Shown: positions 21,801 to 32,700 of the stretch, piece by piece
Numbering within the stretch: position 1 is the first letter of the stretch
Layout of the letters: each line of letters begins with the position of its first letter
NCBI GenBank assembly: GCA_002633005.1
Contig: NMRA01000186.1
Span: 422,702 to 486,701, forward strand
Source: Phoronis australis
Lineage: Eukaryota > Phoronida > Phoronidae
Direction of reading: 5' to 3'
DNA length: 64,000 bases
The notes under the pieces: model-generated
The model's input: the letters and a program-made list of their open reading frames with translations, nothing else
Told to the model about the DNA's origin: nothing
Database searches by the model: none
Program-made: the position numbers and the translations under genes

Positions 21801-24383
21801 TACACCTCTAGACAAATGCTTTTCACAACAAATCACACCTTGGCTAAATTTTCAGATTGTTCCTTGCAATCCTCCTTTCTCCGTTTTTTCCTCTGTTTTT
21901 CTTTCAGTCGCTTCTTCTGCTTCCTCTGTAACTCCTTCGCTTCTTTCTGTCGACGAATTTCGTCTTCATCAGGTAACATGGGCATCTCAAAAACAAACAT
22001 AACAAACATTATCTAGAAACGACCACTATTTAATGAGTGAAAAACTTATCTTGGCTGCCCATGCTAAAACCAATGTCAACTGGCAATAGCAGAGTTCTCC
22101 GTAGCGCATTTTAACCAGCCGTTAAATTGAGTTTGAATTTTGCCATGACAACATTGACACATTTGCATAGACTTTGAAAAACAAGCTGAATGCAACAAAT
22201 CTTAACTCTTAAGACATTGCTCATTTATACAGGATATTGTGACAGTTTGGAAGTTTTAGCACCAAAGCATTGCTACCAATTGCAAGTGTTATCTACAAAG
22301 CTCACTGTATGACAATAAACATGACTTTTTAAATTCTTCATTGATTTTGTAATTCCTGTAAAGTTTGAATGTTGTATTCAGGAGAAAACAAAAAGCATGG
22401 AATGCATTGAGGTTCCTGCATTGACAGTACGCATGGGCTTTTTGGGAAGATTTTTGTGCTTTGGCCGCAAATTTGTTGCGAACTCGCTGAAGTAGGAGCC
22501 TGTGTAGACCAAGACTTTCCAATGCTATCAACCAAGTGTGAGCATAGTAACATTGTATATACATTGTATATGTCTTCCTGCTTTGAAAAAACAGCCCCTA
22601 CTGTGAACCTTCGGAGGCTTCCTAGTATTCATTACAATGTGTGTGTCCAAACTTGAAAGGTTCCTATTGATAGTGGGCGTCCAAATGATACAGTGGGTGT
22701 CCTTGCCAGGGTGTCCATTTGGACATAGGCAGCATAAAGGCCTGCTGAGGATGCTTGTGCAAGTTTAATAAGCTCCAGTAACAGTGACTCAGGTGGTAAG
22801 TCTAGTTGCCGGGGCCCTATCCAGACCCTATTCAATCCTTCATATCTCCCACAAAAATGATCACACATGGATGTTTTATACTTCCATCTATTTGTAATTG
22901 TTCACTCTTTACTCTTGTGCTAAAATTGTTTAGATTTAAACTTTCACTTTCTAAAAACTTAGCGCCAAACTTTGCAAATGTTTTTTCACAGAAGCCATTG
23001 AAATTCAGGTGCTATGACAAGGACACCTAGCGTCCAAATGCGTAAACTAGTACCATACATACAAGTACGAATTTGTGACCATATAGTCTCATACATGTAA
23101 AAGAAATATACATGCACATTATGTTGGTTAGGACGAAACTGTAAAAAGCCAGAGGTTACAAGACACTATGAAACGTACGTGCGCCGTATCAAGGGGAGGG
23201 GCGCGGGGTAATTGCCTGCACATTTTTGGGCAAAAATGTGAAATATGCAGGCAGGTTAGGGAAAAAATCGGGCACTAAAAAAATTGGGTTATCAGTTGCC
23301 CCCCCCAAACAGAAAAGTCCAAACACGCTGGGCTGCATTTTACATGCCATGATCTGCATTGTAGAAACCATCTACAGGTACATNGTTGCCCCCCCCCCAA
23401 ACAGAAAAGTCCAAACACGCTGGGCTGCATTTTACATGCCATGATCTGCATTGTAGAAACCATCTACAGGTACATCTATATGCTACATGAGCAGTGGTGG
23501 GCGAGGGTGCCGGTGGCAGGGAGCACTTAATTTTGTTCCCGGGCGCCAGCAAACCAGGGACGTTAGGCAGACCCAGAGGGCAAATAGGTGGCCACCATAT
23601 ATGTGGTATGGGAGGGGTGCCAGTTTGAAGGCAAGGGGGCAGGGCTTCAAACTGGTGGCATTTTCTGCCCCCCGACGCTGATAAGCTGATAATCCAAAAT
23701 ACTCCACTGCACATGAGATTGGCAGGCATCCTTTCTATACAGGGAGTGGCAGTGTAGGGAGGTTCATTACTTCTATATTATAGGCCCAATTAGGGGCCAG
23801 TTTTTGTTTTTTATTTTGCTTTTGTTTTTTCTAATATATTTTCTGGTTTCATGGCGTGTGGTATTAATTGTGGCCACTGAGACAGATGAGTGAGGATGTT
23901 GGTAAATGCGTCCCCCGCTGATCTTCTGTACCTCTCCCGCCACATCTGTTCGTCGAGGTATCCCAGCAGATTATAGTCGATCACTCCAGACATGGCCTTA
24001 AATCACTGTTTTAAGTGCCTCCAGTAGGACTTCTCAACATTCTATGTGTGTGGACACCAGTAATAGGATCGACAAAGTTAACAGAGTGGTTGACTGTGTG
24101 GTGCACAAAAAGTGAGAAAAAGTGATGAGTATACATTTGACACACTTACAGGCTTCTTCTGCAGGAACGCGTTTTTGCGAGCTTTCTTCAACGACCTTTC
24201 TTCTTTTCGCTTCTGTTTTCTTGATTTTGACAAGGAACCAGCGGACAGGCCCGCGTGTTCACCTTCCATGTTTTCGGTTTCATCTTGATTCTTTTGAGTG
24301 AGGTGTTCCACAGCTACTCTGAAGCGTTTTAAGTTAGGTGGATCTTTATCAAATCTGCGTCCCGAACTCCAATTCCGTGGCAT
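846..24383 (-). CDS. NOM1: NOM1, nucleolar protein with MIF4G and MA3 domains (14 exons, 3' end off window)
   Basis: NOM1 family proteins are nucleolar, bind the RNA helicase eIF4A3 through MIF4G/MA3 folds and support 18S rRNA/small-subunit maturation (family knowledge; Sgd1 in yeast). Minus-strand coding exons, high to low: 24150-24383, 21839-21985, 20931-21069, 19906-19971, 18636-19179, 17964-18163, 16877-16998, 16280-16373, 14560-14665, 13850-13974, 13402-13527, 9687-9808, 6537-6701, 846-977. All junctions are GT/AG and in phase, giving 774 residues; vertebrate NOM1 is ~860, so about 90 C-terminal residues are missing. Residues 1-127 are Lys/Arg-rich. Residues 165-190 carry the conserved FADEGLDYIL-type motif. 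Residues 196-340 are Asp/Glu/Ser-rich. MIF4G spans about 365-590 (INRLSESNM, GFSLRKDDA, RKIPNYDP, WWIVGSAW). MA3 begins near 650 (ILELARKQRMNTDVRR, DAFEKLLRLGLK). The ATG at 24383 precedes PRNWSSGRRFDK. An apparent ATG at 19240 is intronic. Introns are loaded with repeats described separately. Confidence 0.95.
991..1243. repeat. 28-bp minisatellite, about 9 copies
   Basis: Tandem units of 28 bp (core gtagtgacgacatgcata) run almost without variation: the main changes are agtagtg versus agtggtg and one attcataaa unit. Because three units make 84 bp, apparent ORFs of 100-200 residues run through on the minus strand; these are artefacts of the repeat. The array lies in a NOM1 intron and begins about 14 bp upstream, in transcription sense, of the acceptor of the exon ending at 977. 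Confidence 0.95.
1243..1266. repeat. (TA)n microsatellite
   Basis: An uninterrupted run of about 11 TA dinucleotides directly abuts the 28-bp minisatellite. Confidence 0.95.
1600..2795 (+). mobile_element. Diverged copy (#4) of the tandem-repeat 'pearl-like' element
   Basis: Recognised by its end, which has a palindromic stretch reading aatatgcatatgtgggc at about 2765-2785, and by degenerate internal units spaced roughly 150-300 bp. Unit cores include CCACTAGGTGGAGC at 1674, CACTAGGAGGCAC near 1822, ccctagggggcacag near 2213 and CCACCAAGTGGCAC at 2501. Each unit continues with 'atccatctgaaaa' and 'ccaaatttcatgaaaat'-like text as in the better preserved copies at 10880, 28611 and 41470. It is the oldest-looking of the four and lies in a NOM1 intron. 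Confidence 0.7.
3951..4172 (+). pseudogene. HIRAN-like domain ORF fragment
   Basis: A stop-bounded reading frame of about 73 codons, with an internal ATG at 3975, encodes a compact basic domain. It contains FHVKKEIWIPVEGG, then NPVDKYATSVLK, then a G-x-I/V-VGRIPRK turn and LRHGGSFKCIV. This pattern resembles the HIRAN-like single-domain ORFs that recur in cnidarian, mollusc and deuterostome repeats (consensus like FHVYKxIWTPxxGE...DxYAVAV...VGHxPRK...LRRGG). The frame ends exactly where LINE sequence starts. After the LINE, at 5828, the text can be read as a continuation (KARGLQIL). The family call is from memory of the pattern; function is unknown and the copy is probably dead. Confidence 0.5.
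4170..5829 (+). mobile_element. 5'-truncated CR1/jockey-like LINE with nearly intact reverse transcriptase
   Basis: One plus-strand frame from about 4171 to 5517 reads as the reverse transcriptase and C-terminal region of a non-LTR retrotransposon: NYRPISVLPAMSK, FVDLKKAFDTVDH (motif A), GVPQGSILGPLLF (motif B), VLYADDT (motif C, catalytic YADD), NVSKTKSMLFG and the thumb-end IQNRAARAILG. The only coding defect I see is one TAA at 5023-5025. The endonuclease and upstream half are missing, as expected of 5' truncation. The 3' end is an AT-rich tail followed by (AATA)n at 5812-5828. It lies antisense in the last visible NOM1 intron, inside the 2935-6048 structure. Clade assignment is approximate. 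Confidence 0.9.
7111..7781. repeat. 32-bp inverted repeats enclosing ~670 bp
   Basis: gtatcctcggaacaaagtt...cactcaacag at 7111-7142 is repeated in inverse at 7750-7781 with one mismatch. The enclosed DNA has minus-strand ORFs of 84 and 100 codons with no family I recognise. The right arm ends 16 bp before the left end of the TTAA element at 7798. It could be a small foldback transposon. Confidence 0.6.
7798..9445 (-). mobile_element. TTAA-flanked 1.65-kb DNA transposon, copy A (THAP remnant)
   Basis: The ends are inverted copies of AGGAGAATGCCACCC (one change at the left), and TTAA flanks both sides (7794-7797, 9446-9449). The whole length matches copy B at 38369-40007 in opposite orientation, including a distinctive pair of 'gatcagg...ccgagccactgg...gggataac' blocks near 8250-8340. 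A broken THAP-type zinc-finger frame lies at 9050-9264 on the minus strand. TTAA target sites are typical of piggyBac-like elements, but these termini do not start with CCC, so the superfamily is left open. It sits in the NOM1 intron between exons 9687-9808 and 6537-6701. Confidence 0.8.
9050..9264 (-). pseudogene. THAP zinc-finger remnant in transposon copy A
   Basis: The minus strand starts with CIVPTC followed at once by PN and a stop. Downstream, in shifted frames, text equivalent to LPRE-x-KMLRKW and a Cys-x2-His-like segment is still recognisable by comparison with copy B. A homopolymer of A (T on the coding strand) marks the probable frameshift. No functional product is expected. Confidence 0.6.
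10045..10315 (+). repeat. ~260-bp dispersed repeat, copy 1
   Basis: Shares with 33810-34062, 34352-34630 and 50990-51220 the order: tttgattnagacc, attgatgtcaaattgt, a central GC-richer part, then 'acttctcac...gaacaa-ttga-acc...ttatagtgg'. No coding capacity. The class (MITE or SINE) is undetermined because I see neither an RNA-polymerase III box nor clear terminal repeats. Confidence 0.6.
10880..13328 (+). mobile_element. Tandem-repeat 'pearl-like' element, copy #1 with 450-bp higher-order array
   Basis: The left border shares gcaacgcagagcgttgaaat then TGCGCCCACAA with copy #2, and more weakly with #3. The right border is a GGACGCC-rich stretch (13234-13285), a palindromic cacatataaatatgtg and TGTGGGCGCA, so the outer 10 bp TGCGCCCACA are inverted repeats. 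Between them lie about 14 units. From 11451 the unit starts are spaced 161, 145, 144 bp over and over, forming a 450-bp trimer repeated more than three times. Every unit begins CCACTAGG(T/G/A)GGC(G/A)C on the plus strand. Variable numbers of ~150-bp core repeats between conserved flanks is the architecture known for pearl/HINE elements of bivalves; homology to those is not shown. It is in a NOM1 intron and ends 74 bp from the exon at 13402-13527. Confidence 0.85.
17455..17615. repeat. Short tandem duplication (~85 bp, two copies)
   Basis: The text 'aggttggacat-cttttaat-cagcca-tt-gc-ttttcccgccca' occurs twice in direct orientation about 85 bp apart within a NOM1 intron, with roughly 80% identity. 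Confidence 0.6.
20143..20680. repeat. 270-bp tandem duplication
   Basis: cttttgatattgtgttga starts at 20143 and again at 20413. The following ~265 bp match closely, including 'gaagtgagttaaa', 'gctaatttatgaaaaataattttagtgaatga' broken by small indels, and 'cacccacata'. The second copy has lost about 20 bp. It lies in the NOM1 intron between exons 20931-21069 and 19906-19971. Confidence 0.85.
22490..22745 (+). mobile_element. Partial copy of the CAGGCCTTT-ended element (3' part)
   Basis: Matches 25545-25852: caagtgtgag-atag-aacattgtata, cttcctgctttgaaaaa, attcattacaatgtgtgt, then repeated 'gtgtccaaatgata' and 'tgtccttgcca'. It ends in AAAGGCCTG at 22737-22745. The 5' half is absent. Confidence 0.65.
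23295..23475. repeat. ~90-bp direct duplication flanking a single N
   Basis: gttgccccccc...ctacaggtacat occurs at 23295-23383 and again at 23385-23475, separated only by the undetermined base at 23384. The copies differ in C-run length. This looks like an unmerged assembly overlap rather than biology. Confidence 0.8.
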
Positions 24384-24627
24384 TCTGAAGACTTCTCTGG
24401 TATATCATAAACAACTTCACGTGTTGCAATGAACAGGAAGTTAGCCTACAGGTTGTTTAATATAAAACAAACTGTGAGTTGTGTAAATAATCAATACTTA
24501 TTGTATAGTTAAAATGTTAAAAGTGTGTAATTCAACATGTGAATAATGACTTATGGTACAATAAAATAACTGTGAATCAAAGTGGGAACAAAATCAGGAT
24601 GAACTTTTATGGATTGTTATCTATAGA

Positions 24628-24639
24628 AAAATGGCGGCC
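24628..24639 (+). promoter_or_regulatory. YY1-like AAATGGCGGCC motif, candidate NOM1 promoter element
   Basis: A core AAnATGGCGGC, the consensus used by YY1 near many animal start sites, lies 245 bp upstream of the NOM1 ATG. A motif match only. Confidence 0.3.
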
Positions 24640-24812
24640 TCCAGTATATGACTGACTGCTGACTGCTTACTGCTGAGGATAATTTCTGCAGTTAATCGCT
24701 ATTTTTCATTTGTGAGTTTATTCAGATAAATTGGAACTACTTGTTTGAACTTAAGGTTTTAAATGAAATTACATAATGCTGAGGTAGGTCAGTTTCAGAG
24801 TTTGTCCTGGGC

Positions 24813-25852
24813 CAGGCCTTTGCCTTTATCCAGGATTTCGAAAATAAATAGGGTGTCCAAAATGGGGTTCCCAATATTCCACTATTCCAGGGCGTCCATG
24901 ATTCCGACGCGTAACCCCCACCCTCAGGACCGTTCACCAGCATCCCCCCTCCCCCCACACAGGTTTTTTTACAAAAAAATGTGTAGACCAAGGTTTTTAA
25001 ATCTAAGTTTACAAAAAACCTTATAGTTAGTGAGCTTTTTTATTTAAAAAAATGTGTAGACCAAGACTTTTGCATCTAAATTTACGAAAACAGCCAATTA
25101 GCTTACCAAACAAATAATAGAGATATTGGTTAAATGAAGAATGCACTATGCTTTTGGTGATTTCGAGTCAAATTGATGTTAGAAAGTTTTTCGTATCATT
25201 TTAATTAGCGTTAATATTCTGTAAAAAGAGTCATCAGAGCTGAAGTTACAATACAAGAAAAATGCACTTATGATGTGTAATTTATATTTTGGCAATGGGT
25301 GTCACTGCTTTTCCATATTAAATAAAACGCACTTTGAAATGCATGAAACTGTCGCAAACTCAAAAAATTTAAATAGGCATGTTCTTGTCACACAATATTA
25401 TATTAAAATAACAACATTTATTTCGCTTTTGATGTTTTTAAAAACAGATGAAAATCAGCTCTGAAACACCAGTTTGGAGTTGCACTAAGGTATGAACTCT
25501 ACATATAATATAGTAACAAGCTGCAGAGCTAAGACCACTGGGAGCATAGCCAGCAGTGGAAGAACCTTTGAAAAGTGTTGTGGATACTCAATGCTGTCAA
25601 TCAAGTGTGAAGATAGCAACATTGTATATACTTTGAATATACATTGTATGTTTCTTCCTGCTTTGAAAAAAGAGCCACCGCTGTGAGCTCACTTACCTTC
25701 AGCTATGTGCCTAGGCTTCCCATTCATTACAATGTGTGTCCAAACTTGACATTGACAATGGGTGTCCAAATGATACATTGGACATCCTTGCCAAGGAGTC
25801 CAGATTAGTGCTAGTGCATGGACACCCAGGACTTACGCTGCGTAAAGGCCTG
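24813..25852 (+). mobile_element. ~1.04-kb DNA element ending in CAGGCCTTT inverted repeats, full copy
   Basis: Starts CAGGCCTTTGCCTTTATCC and ends CGTAAAGGCCTG, giving 9-bp terminal inverted repeats. gtcctg occurs on both sides, a possible imperfect duplication. Internal landmarks are 'ccaatattccactattccagggcgtcc', a poly-C/poly-T tract near 24940, 'acagccaattagcttaccaaaca', and a 3' third rich in 'gtgtccaaatga'. The same order appears reversed at 51293-52010. There is no ORF of note, so it is non-autonomous; hAT-like ends are possible but unproven. Confidence 0.7.
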
Positions 25853-26213
25853 GTCCTGACTTAGAGTGGTTTAGGCAATAATACATCCCCACAAAAAGTT
25901 TCAAATTTCAAAATAAAGGAAATAAAATCAAATGAAACGTGTATATATGCAAATGGAGTTACAATTAACATATACCATAATAGTCTGGAGACGATTCAGT
26001 CAATATAATTAATTGAAAAAAAATTATGAAAATCGCGGTTTGCTCAAGTTTCTCTTACCGGGTGCCATTTTGAGGAAGTTATGTGAAATCACGCATGTTG
26101 GGGAATATAAAGTTCAAGGTACACAAATCTTACTAATTTCACCTCTCGTGCTATTTTGCAAGTGTCACACACTAGTGTCTCACGCTTGGCTCAGTCTCGC
26201 GCTAGCCTTTGCC

Positions 26214-26226
26214 TAGCACGTGACTC
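26214..26226 (+). promoter_or_regulatory. E-box plus AP-1-like block upstream of TACO1
   Basis: CACGTGACTCAG combines a CACGTGAC E-box (USF/MITF-type) with TGACTCA. It lies about 530 bp upstream of the TACO1 coding start, which itself follows a spliced 5' leader, so a proximal promoter position is plausible. Confidence 0.35.
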
Positions 26227-26748
26227 AGTTGACATACGTTGTGGTTGTTGCGCACGTTGTGAAAAAGTTAATGGCAACCAAAAAATGAGTTGGAAATCTT
26301 CGCCAAAGTCGCTTTAATTAACACAACTAAACTTCATCAAAGATATGTATAGAAGTAGAAAGGACCACAGAAGAAAGTGAGCACTTTTTTAAGTGATAGT
26401 TTCAAGATAGTGTGGAATGTATTTTTGACGAGGTGAAAACTCAAAATCAGTGGCCGGATTTGGCCTACTGCCTGTTTAAAATACATGGAACAAAATGCGT
26501 ACAGAGAGCGATGGGAAGTATTATAGCTCCTAACCGGCCAACCAAGGGTCTATGTGTTGCCTAAGAGTGGTTGGGCTTACTGGCTCTGTTACTGTTAGTG
26601 TGTTTTACTGGATGTCATTCTGTATGAATGAATTAAGCTCTTGTATTTTAAAGGAAGGTAGCTGAAAAGTATGATGCTTTAACTCAAATTTACTCAACTC
26701 AAACTTACTAGTAACTCACATATCAGTCAAGTTTTGTTTAATTTCTAG

Positions 26749-29700
26749 TGCAATGACGTCACTCATGCTACTGGCGAGAGGAGGTCTTACACAGATCAAA
26801 CTTCCCACTTCTCACGTCATCAGAACTTCTACAGGCAAAGGCATGGTCAAGGGATTGTTTTTAGAACCATGCTCCAGGACAAGCATGGACAGATATCTTT
26901 CTTGTTTGACCCTTTCTGTGACTCAACAGCGCAGTACTAGTTGCCCAGTGCCTAGTTCATGCATTGCTCAATTGATTCATGTGGAGCAGAGGCGCTATGC
27001 CGGTCACAGCCACTGGCAGAATACGAGACATATCAAGGGAGCCAACGACGCTAAGAAAATGAAAGTTGCCGACCAGTTTACCAAGAAAATCAGATTAGCA
27101 ATTGCAGGTATGACCATGCATGGCACATACTCAGTTGACTTCTTGTCTTAACGGTATGCCAGACCTTATTTACAAAAAATCGGCTGCTTATGTAATATTT
27201 CAAATATATTATCTTCATCCTCTGTTATCTTTAAACACAAGCAGTATGATATGTAGTGAGGAAATACAGACTTTGCAGAATCATTTTAAATTGCGTGCAG
27301 ATTTGTTTGCTTCCGCAAGATTCAAAGGTTACAGAGCTGTCGCTCAAATCGAAAATGTTACAACTTGTCAGACGAAGCTAGCAGAATGTGAGGTGATTTT
27401 GACAAAACATGATGAATGATTTAACTTTCAGAACTATTTTTCATTGTAGCTATTAAAAATCTGACATGTTTGTTACAAAATGCACTCACAGCTGATAAAC
27501 ATGGATAATTACATTTTACTTTCCTTTCTTGATCACTTTCATTATCAAGCTGGTTAGTCTGCTAGTATCATGATTAACATCTCTGTGACAAGGTAGGTAT
27601 CATGATTACCATCTCTGTGACAAGGTAGGTATCATGATTAACATCTCTGTGACAAGGTAGAACACTGGTTCTTTCAAATCCCCAAACTGATCATTTGGTG
27701 TTGTAGAGTGTTAAAAAGCCTCTATTTTTAACAGCGATGACCAACACTTCCCAATTTGGAGTTCTGTTTTTCAATCAAAGGTCATTTTACAATATTCTTA
27801 GCAATATAGGTGTTGGAAGATCAAAAGCTGCATTTGCATGTATTCAATGTTCTAACTTGTGCGTGTCCTATTTCATTCAAAGATCTTGACCGTAGATTAT
27901 TCCTTCTTTACTCAATAGATGGAGGTAGTAATGATCCCAAGGTAAACGGTACTCTAGCCAGGGTGATAGAACAAGCTAAGAACTCCGACATCCCGAAGGC
28001 GACAATAGAAAGGGCTCTTAAGAAGGTAACATAAAAAATGGTGAAGGTATCTTAATTTAAACCACCTGATGGTCGTGCTGTAGATGCTTTAGTCTATCCT
28101 AAGTTTAAGTGTAAGAATTTACATTTTTGGTCGTGGGTACTTTACATAAACCCAAAGTACCAGTGAGTATACTTGTACCTTGTTGATTTTTTTTTTGAAG
28201 TTTGGGTTTTCATTTATACTGTTTCAGTACTGGGTGCGCTTTAATTCATTATATTATAGAATTTTACATTTTGATTTGTACTGCTAGCGGTAAGTAGTCA
28301 GCAAACTAGTTGTTCTGTTCACTTGAGAGTGATGCAGTGTTAATAACTAGAAATTTCAGAAATTGATGCCTAGAACAAGTCATGCACATTGTATAAAGTT
28401 AATCATTTCTTCCTTTTCTGGAAACCCAAATGTGCATTCATCTATTCTCAGAAAGAATGGTTTGCAAATGGAAAAGCAAAATATCTCAAGACTCAGTTTT
28501 GTATATTTACTCATGTAGGCCTAAGTACTTGTACTGCATGTGATAGTGAGTTTGATTTCATGTGTGCTTATACTCGGATGTTCTTGGGGCAAAATGCCCT
28601 TGATTCCCTTTTTATGTGCCCACATATTTATATGTGGACAAATTATGCCGTCATCTCCGTCCGTCCGTCCATCCGGCGTCCAGTGTCTGGCGTCCGCTGC
28701 TCTGTCTCCAAAACGCCTTGACGTATGTTCATGAAATTTTGCACATGTTTTCCTTCCGTGAATGGGACAGCATGAGTGAACTTTCTGACGGATCCCACTA
28801 TGGGTGTGCCCCTTAGTGGCAATTTTAGTTTTTTATGTTTACCTCTGTATCTTCAAATGTCCTGAACGGATTTTCGTAAAATGTTGTATATAGGCACCTA
28901 TTAGTGAGATGACGCTTTCCTGCCATTTTCGGATGGATGCAATGTACTTTGCGCCACCTAGTGGCCATTTTTACTGTTTTCGAGTCTGTTTTGCTGCGTC
29001 CACCCATCAACCAAACTGCTGAAAGGATGATTGTGAAAATTGGCACGTATGTTGTTACTATTACGTGGACGGCCGACAATAATTTTTGGATGATTTCGAC
29101 CACTCTGGCGCCTCCTAGTGGCAGTTTTTTTGCTTCTATGGCTGTATCTCCTAAACCGTTTGAAGGATCTTTACTAAATTTAGTAAGTGTATTTATATGA
29201 TATTGGCAACAGATAACGACGACTTCCGGGCAGATCTGACGATAAAATTTGGCATACAGACATCTTTTAATGAGGTGACTTTATCCCTCCGTTTTCAGAT
29301 GGATTCTATCTAGTTTGCTCCACCCGTTGGCCATTTTTACTGTTTTCGAGTGTGTTTTTTGGCGTTCACTTGTCTATCAACCAAACCGCTTTCAGGATAA
29401 TTGTGAAAATTGGCATGTATGTTATTAGTAGGAAGTGGACAGTTGACGATGATTTTCTGACGAGTTTGAATACTGTGGCGCCTCCTAGTGGCAGTTTCGT
29501 TTTTTTGCGCTAATGGCTGTTTGTCTGAAACCGTTTACATGATCTTTAGTTAATTTAGCAAGTGTATTTATATGATGTTGACAACAAACGGCAACGACTT
29601 TCGGATGGATCTGACTACTGGTGTGCCCCCTAGCGGCAATTTTAGTTTTTTACGTTTACCATTCTCTATCTTCATAGGTCCTCAACAGATTTTCATAAAA

Positions 29701-32700
29701 TTTTGAATTTAGGCATCTATTGTTGAGATGATGCTATCATCCTGTTTTTGGATGGAATCGAGGTATTTTGCACCACCTAGAGACCATTTTGCTGTTTTCA
29801 AATCTTGTTTTTGGCGTCCACCCCTAGATCAATCAAATCATTCTAGGGATGGTTTTGAAAATTGGCGTATATGTTTTCTGTGTGAAGAGGACATTTGATG
29901 ATGGTGAGTGGCTACTATGGCGCCTCCTAGTGGTACTTTTGTTTTTTTTTGGCCATAGCTGTATATCTAAAAACCCACTGCAGGATCTTTATTAAATTTA
30001 GTAAGTGAATTTATATGAAGATAACTGACAACAATTTTCTGGCGGATTGAACGGACACTGTACCCACAAGTGGCAATTTCATTTTGTTCCGTTTTCCTTT
30101 ATTTCTCTGAAGTTCCTTGACGAATTTTTATGAAATATGGCATGTTCCCGTTTTTGGATGGATTGTACATTTTTGTGCCATCTAGTGGCCATTTTTATGA
30201 TACAAATAAATAACCCTAAAAGCGCACCATTTGCGATGCGTTCGTGGGCGCATTTCAACACTCCGCGTTGCCCTTGTTTACAATACATTTGTCGCCATTT
30301 TCCAAAAGTTACATTTAAATGGAATTGAAACGCTATTTTTGTGTTGCAGACTTGTCTACTAAAATTATAATTCTCTTCCACTAGGCCACAGAAGCAGAGA
30401 CCCCTATCCATGTGGTTGAAGCCAAGGGCCCAGCAACGTCCTTCATGTTCATTAAAGTACAGACTTCAACGTTAAACAGGACAAAGCAGCTTCTGCAAAA
30501 GGAACTGAAAAAGTTTGGGTAAGTCGAAGGTCAAAGGTTGTATGTTAAAAACACTTTATTTGTCAACCTTCAAATCCTTTCACGTTTGACTTTCATTAAT
30601 TAGTTCGACTATCCAATTTGAACCAGAATTGTACATCAATGACTGAAAAATCATAATTCCTGCACTGATGCATTGCATAACCAGTTGTAATTTTTTGCTT
30701 TGAACATGGGTTTCTAAAAACTAAATTGTGTGAGACACTAATGTTTCCTCAATTTAACAATATATTCTTGCTGTCAGTACACAGGGAAGCATGTGTGATT
30801 AAAACAATCATAGTCTTCAATTTTGATGGCTGATAAAATGCGTTATTTGAAAAAAATGACAGAGGCCCTGTTCCCTTGTTCCATTGGTCATAAACCACAA
30901 TTAAAATTTCATGCAAATCAACCTAAAATATTCAAAACTGCTAAGAAGGCTTAAAATTGCCGATAACGATGAAATCAATTCATTGCCAAGTCTTCCCCAG
31001 ACAACTCATGTATTTACACATAAGCCATGCGATTTAAAAATGTTGTGCATAGCAATGAAAAAATAATGGTACGATAAATAGTAGTTTTATGCTGCAATAT
31101 ATGATTGAATTTTTTTAAAATACCCTGGAAAGTTGACAACTACCTTAACACTGGTTTATGTCAAATACTTTGACAATAATGAACTAAAACTTCACTGACA
31201 TGCTAAACAGATGGAAAATGAGTGACTCCATACTCACTAGGTGGCGCTATTGAGTAAAGGTTGCTCTTTCTGATATAATAGATTGACTGCTGAAAGCTGT
31301 TCATCGGCATTAGGTTGACTGTAGGCCGAGGGCACTACCTGACTACCTGAATGCATAAAACCAGTGTCTCACTAGCACCACCTACTGGATTTTGAGCCGC
31401 AAAATTACCCTTGTACAGATATCAAAAAATGGATCTAACAGATAATAAGTTCGAGTTAATGATTGCCTAAACTGTCTGGAAGTGTTAGTGTCTTATTTTT
31501 ACCCATAAACACCTACTGTATTTTGGCAGTCCGTTTTAGTTAGTTCGATTTAATGACTGCATCATGCTTCACATAATTAAACTTCTAACATTAAAGGGGA
31601 ATGATAGGTGAATCAGGTACAGCTGCACACGCGTTCAACCATGAAGGCCTGGTCAGAGTAGAGCTGGCACCAGATTCCAGTGTGGATGAGGATAAGGCTA
31701 TGGATATTGCGATAGAAGTCGGGGCAGAAGATGTGAGCTGCAGGTGTGAAGAGGGAGATAACTTTCTTGAGGTACAGACTGTTGTTAGATGCTTTAAAGT
31801 TGTGTTTGCACACAATAAAGTACCAGAGGATAGTGTCTTCAGCACTGAGCACTGTTTTGCACAAATCGCTGCAAAACATTCACACCCTTCCACACACAGA
31901 AGTTAAGATCAGGAGCGAGGAAGCAATAAACATTAATTATGCAATGCTCATAATCTGCCAGAATTTGAACTTGGGCCTCGCAAGAGATTCTACAGTCCAA
32001 GTCACATCACTGTATGGACATTGGCCTCTTTGAATTACAGATCCTTGTTTTTTTCAAATATCTGAGTCATGCATGAAGTAATCTGACAAAATACCAATCC
32101 CCTGTCATTTCAGTTCATTCTAGCCACTGTAATGGTGATTTTAGCTTGTGCTCTGCTGTCACGTTAGTTAATCTCACTGGCACTCAGCCATCACTATATG
32201 GTTAATCTCACTGGCACTCAGCCATCACTATATGGTTAATCTCACTGGCACTCAGCCATCACTATATGGTTAATCTCACTGGCACTCAGCCATCACTATA
32301 TGGTTAATCTCACTGGCACTCAGCCATCACTATATTTTAATCTCACTGGCACTTAACTATCATGGTGGAGAATTTCAGATCATTTTTTGAATATAATACA
32401 TCCCCAAAATGGAACTACACCTTGTTTCATGAAAGTTGTGCACTCAATTGTAACAGTGGCATGTAACGTCATGCACCACATTAGAAAAAATATGCTTTTT
32501 TCATGCCGACAAATCGATGACTAAGACAAGTAGTGAAATGAGGTATTGTTGTCTGTTGTGTAACGGGTTCAAGTTGTTGCTAAAACCAAAATTATGAGAT
32601 AATAATTGTTTCCACTGTGAAATCTCTCGTCTCATGACAAATTAGTGACTGAATGGAATTCGATTTTCTGTCTAACATGACTTGTGTAACTGACTTGGCT

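Larger units (their letters stand above)
24384..26748. other. NOM1-TACO1 head-to-head intergenic region
   Basis: The 2.4 kb between the two start regions must hold both promoters. It contains a YY1-like aaaatggcggcc at 24628-24639 near NOM1, the CAGGCCTTT-ended element (24813-25852), and a CACGTGACTCA block near TACO1. No other coding sequence is evident. Confidence 0.6.

Noticed and set aside
27120-27419. 99-codon plus-strand ORF after TACO1 exon 1
   Set aside because: Lies in TACO1 intron 1; the donor at 27108 and phase-matched exon at 27919 explain the gene without it.
32163-32350. CRISPR-like array
   Set aside because: The repeats are contiguous with no spacers, in an animal intron: an ordinary minisatellite.
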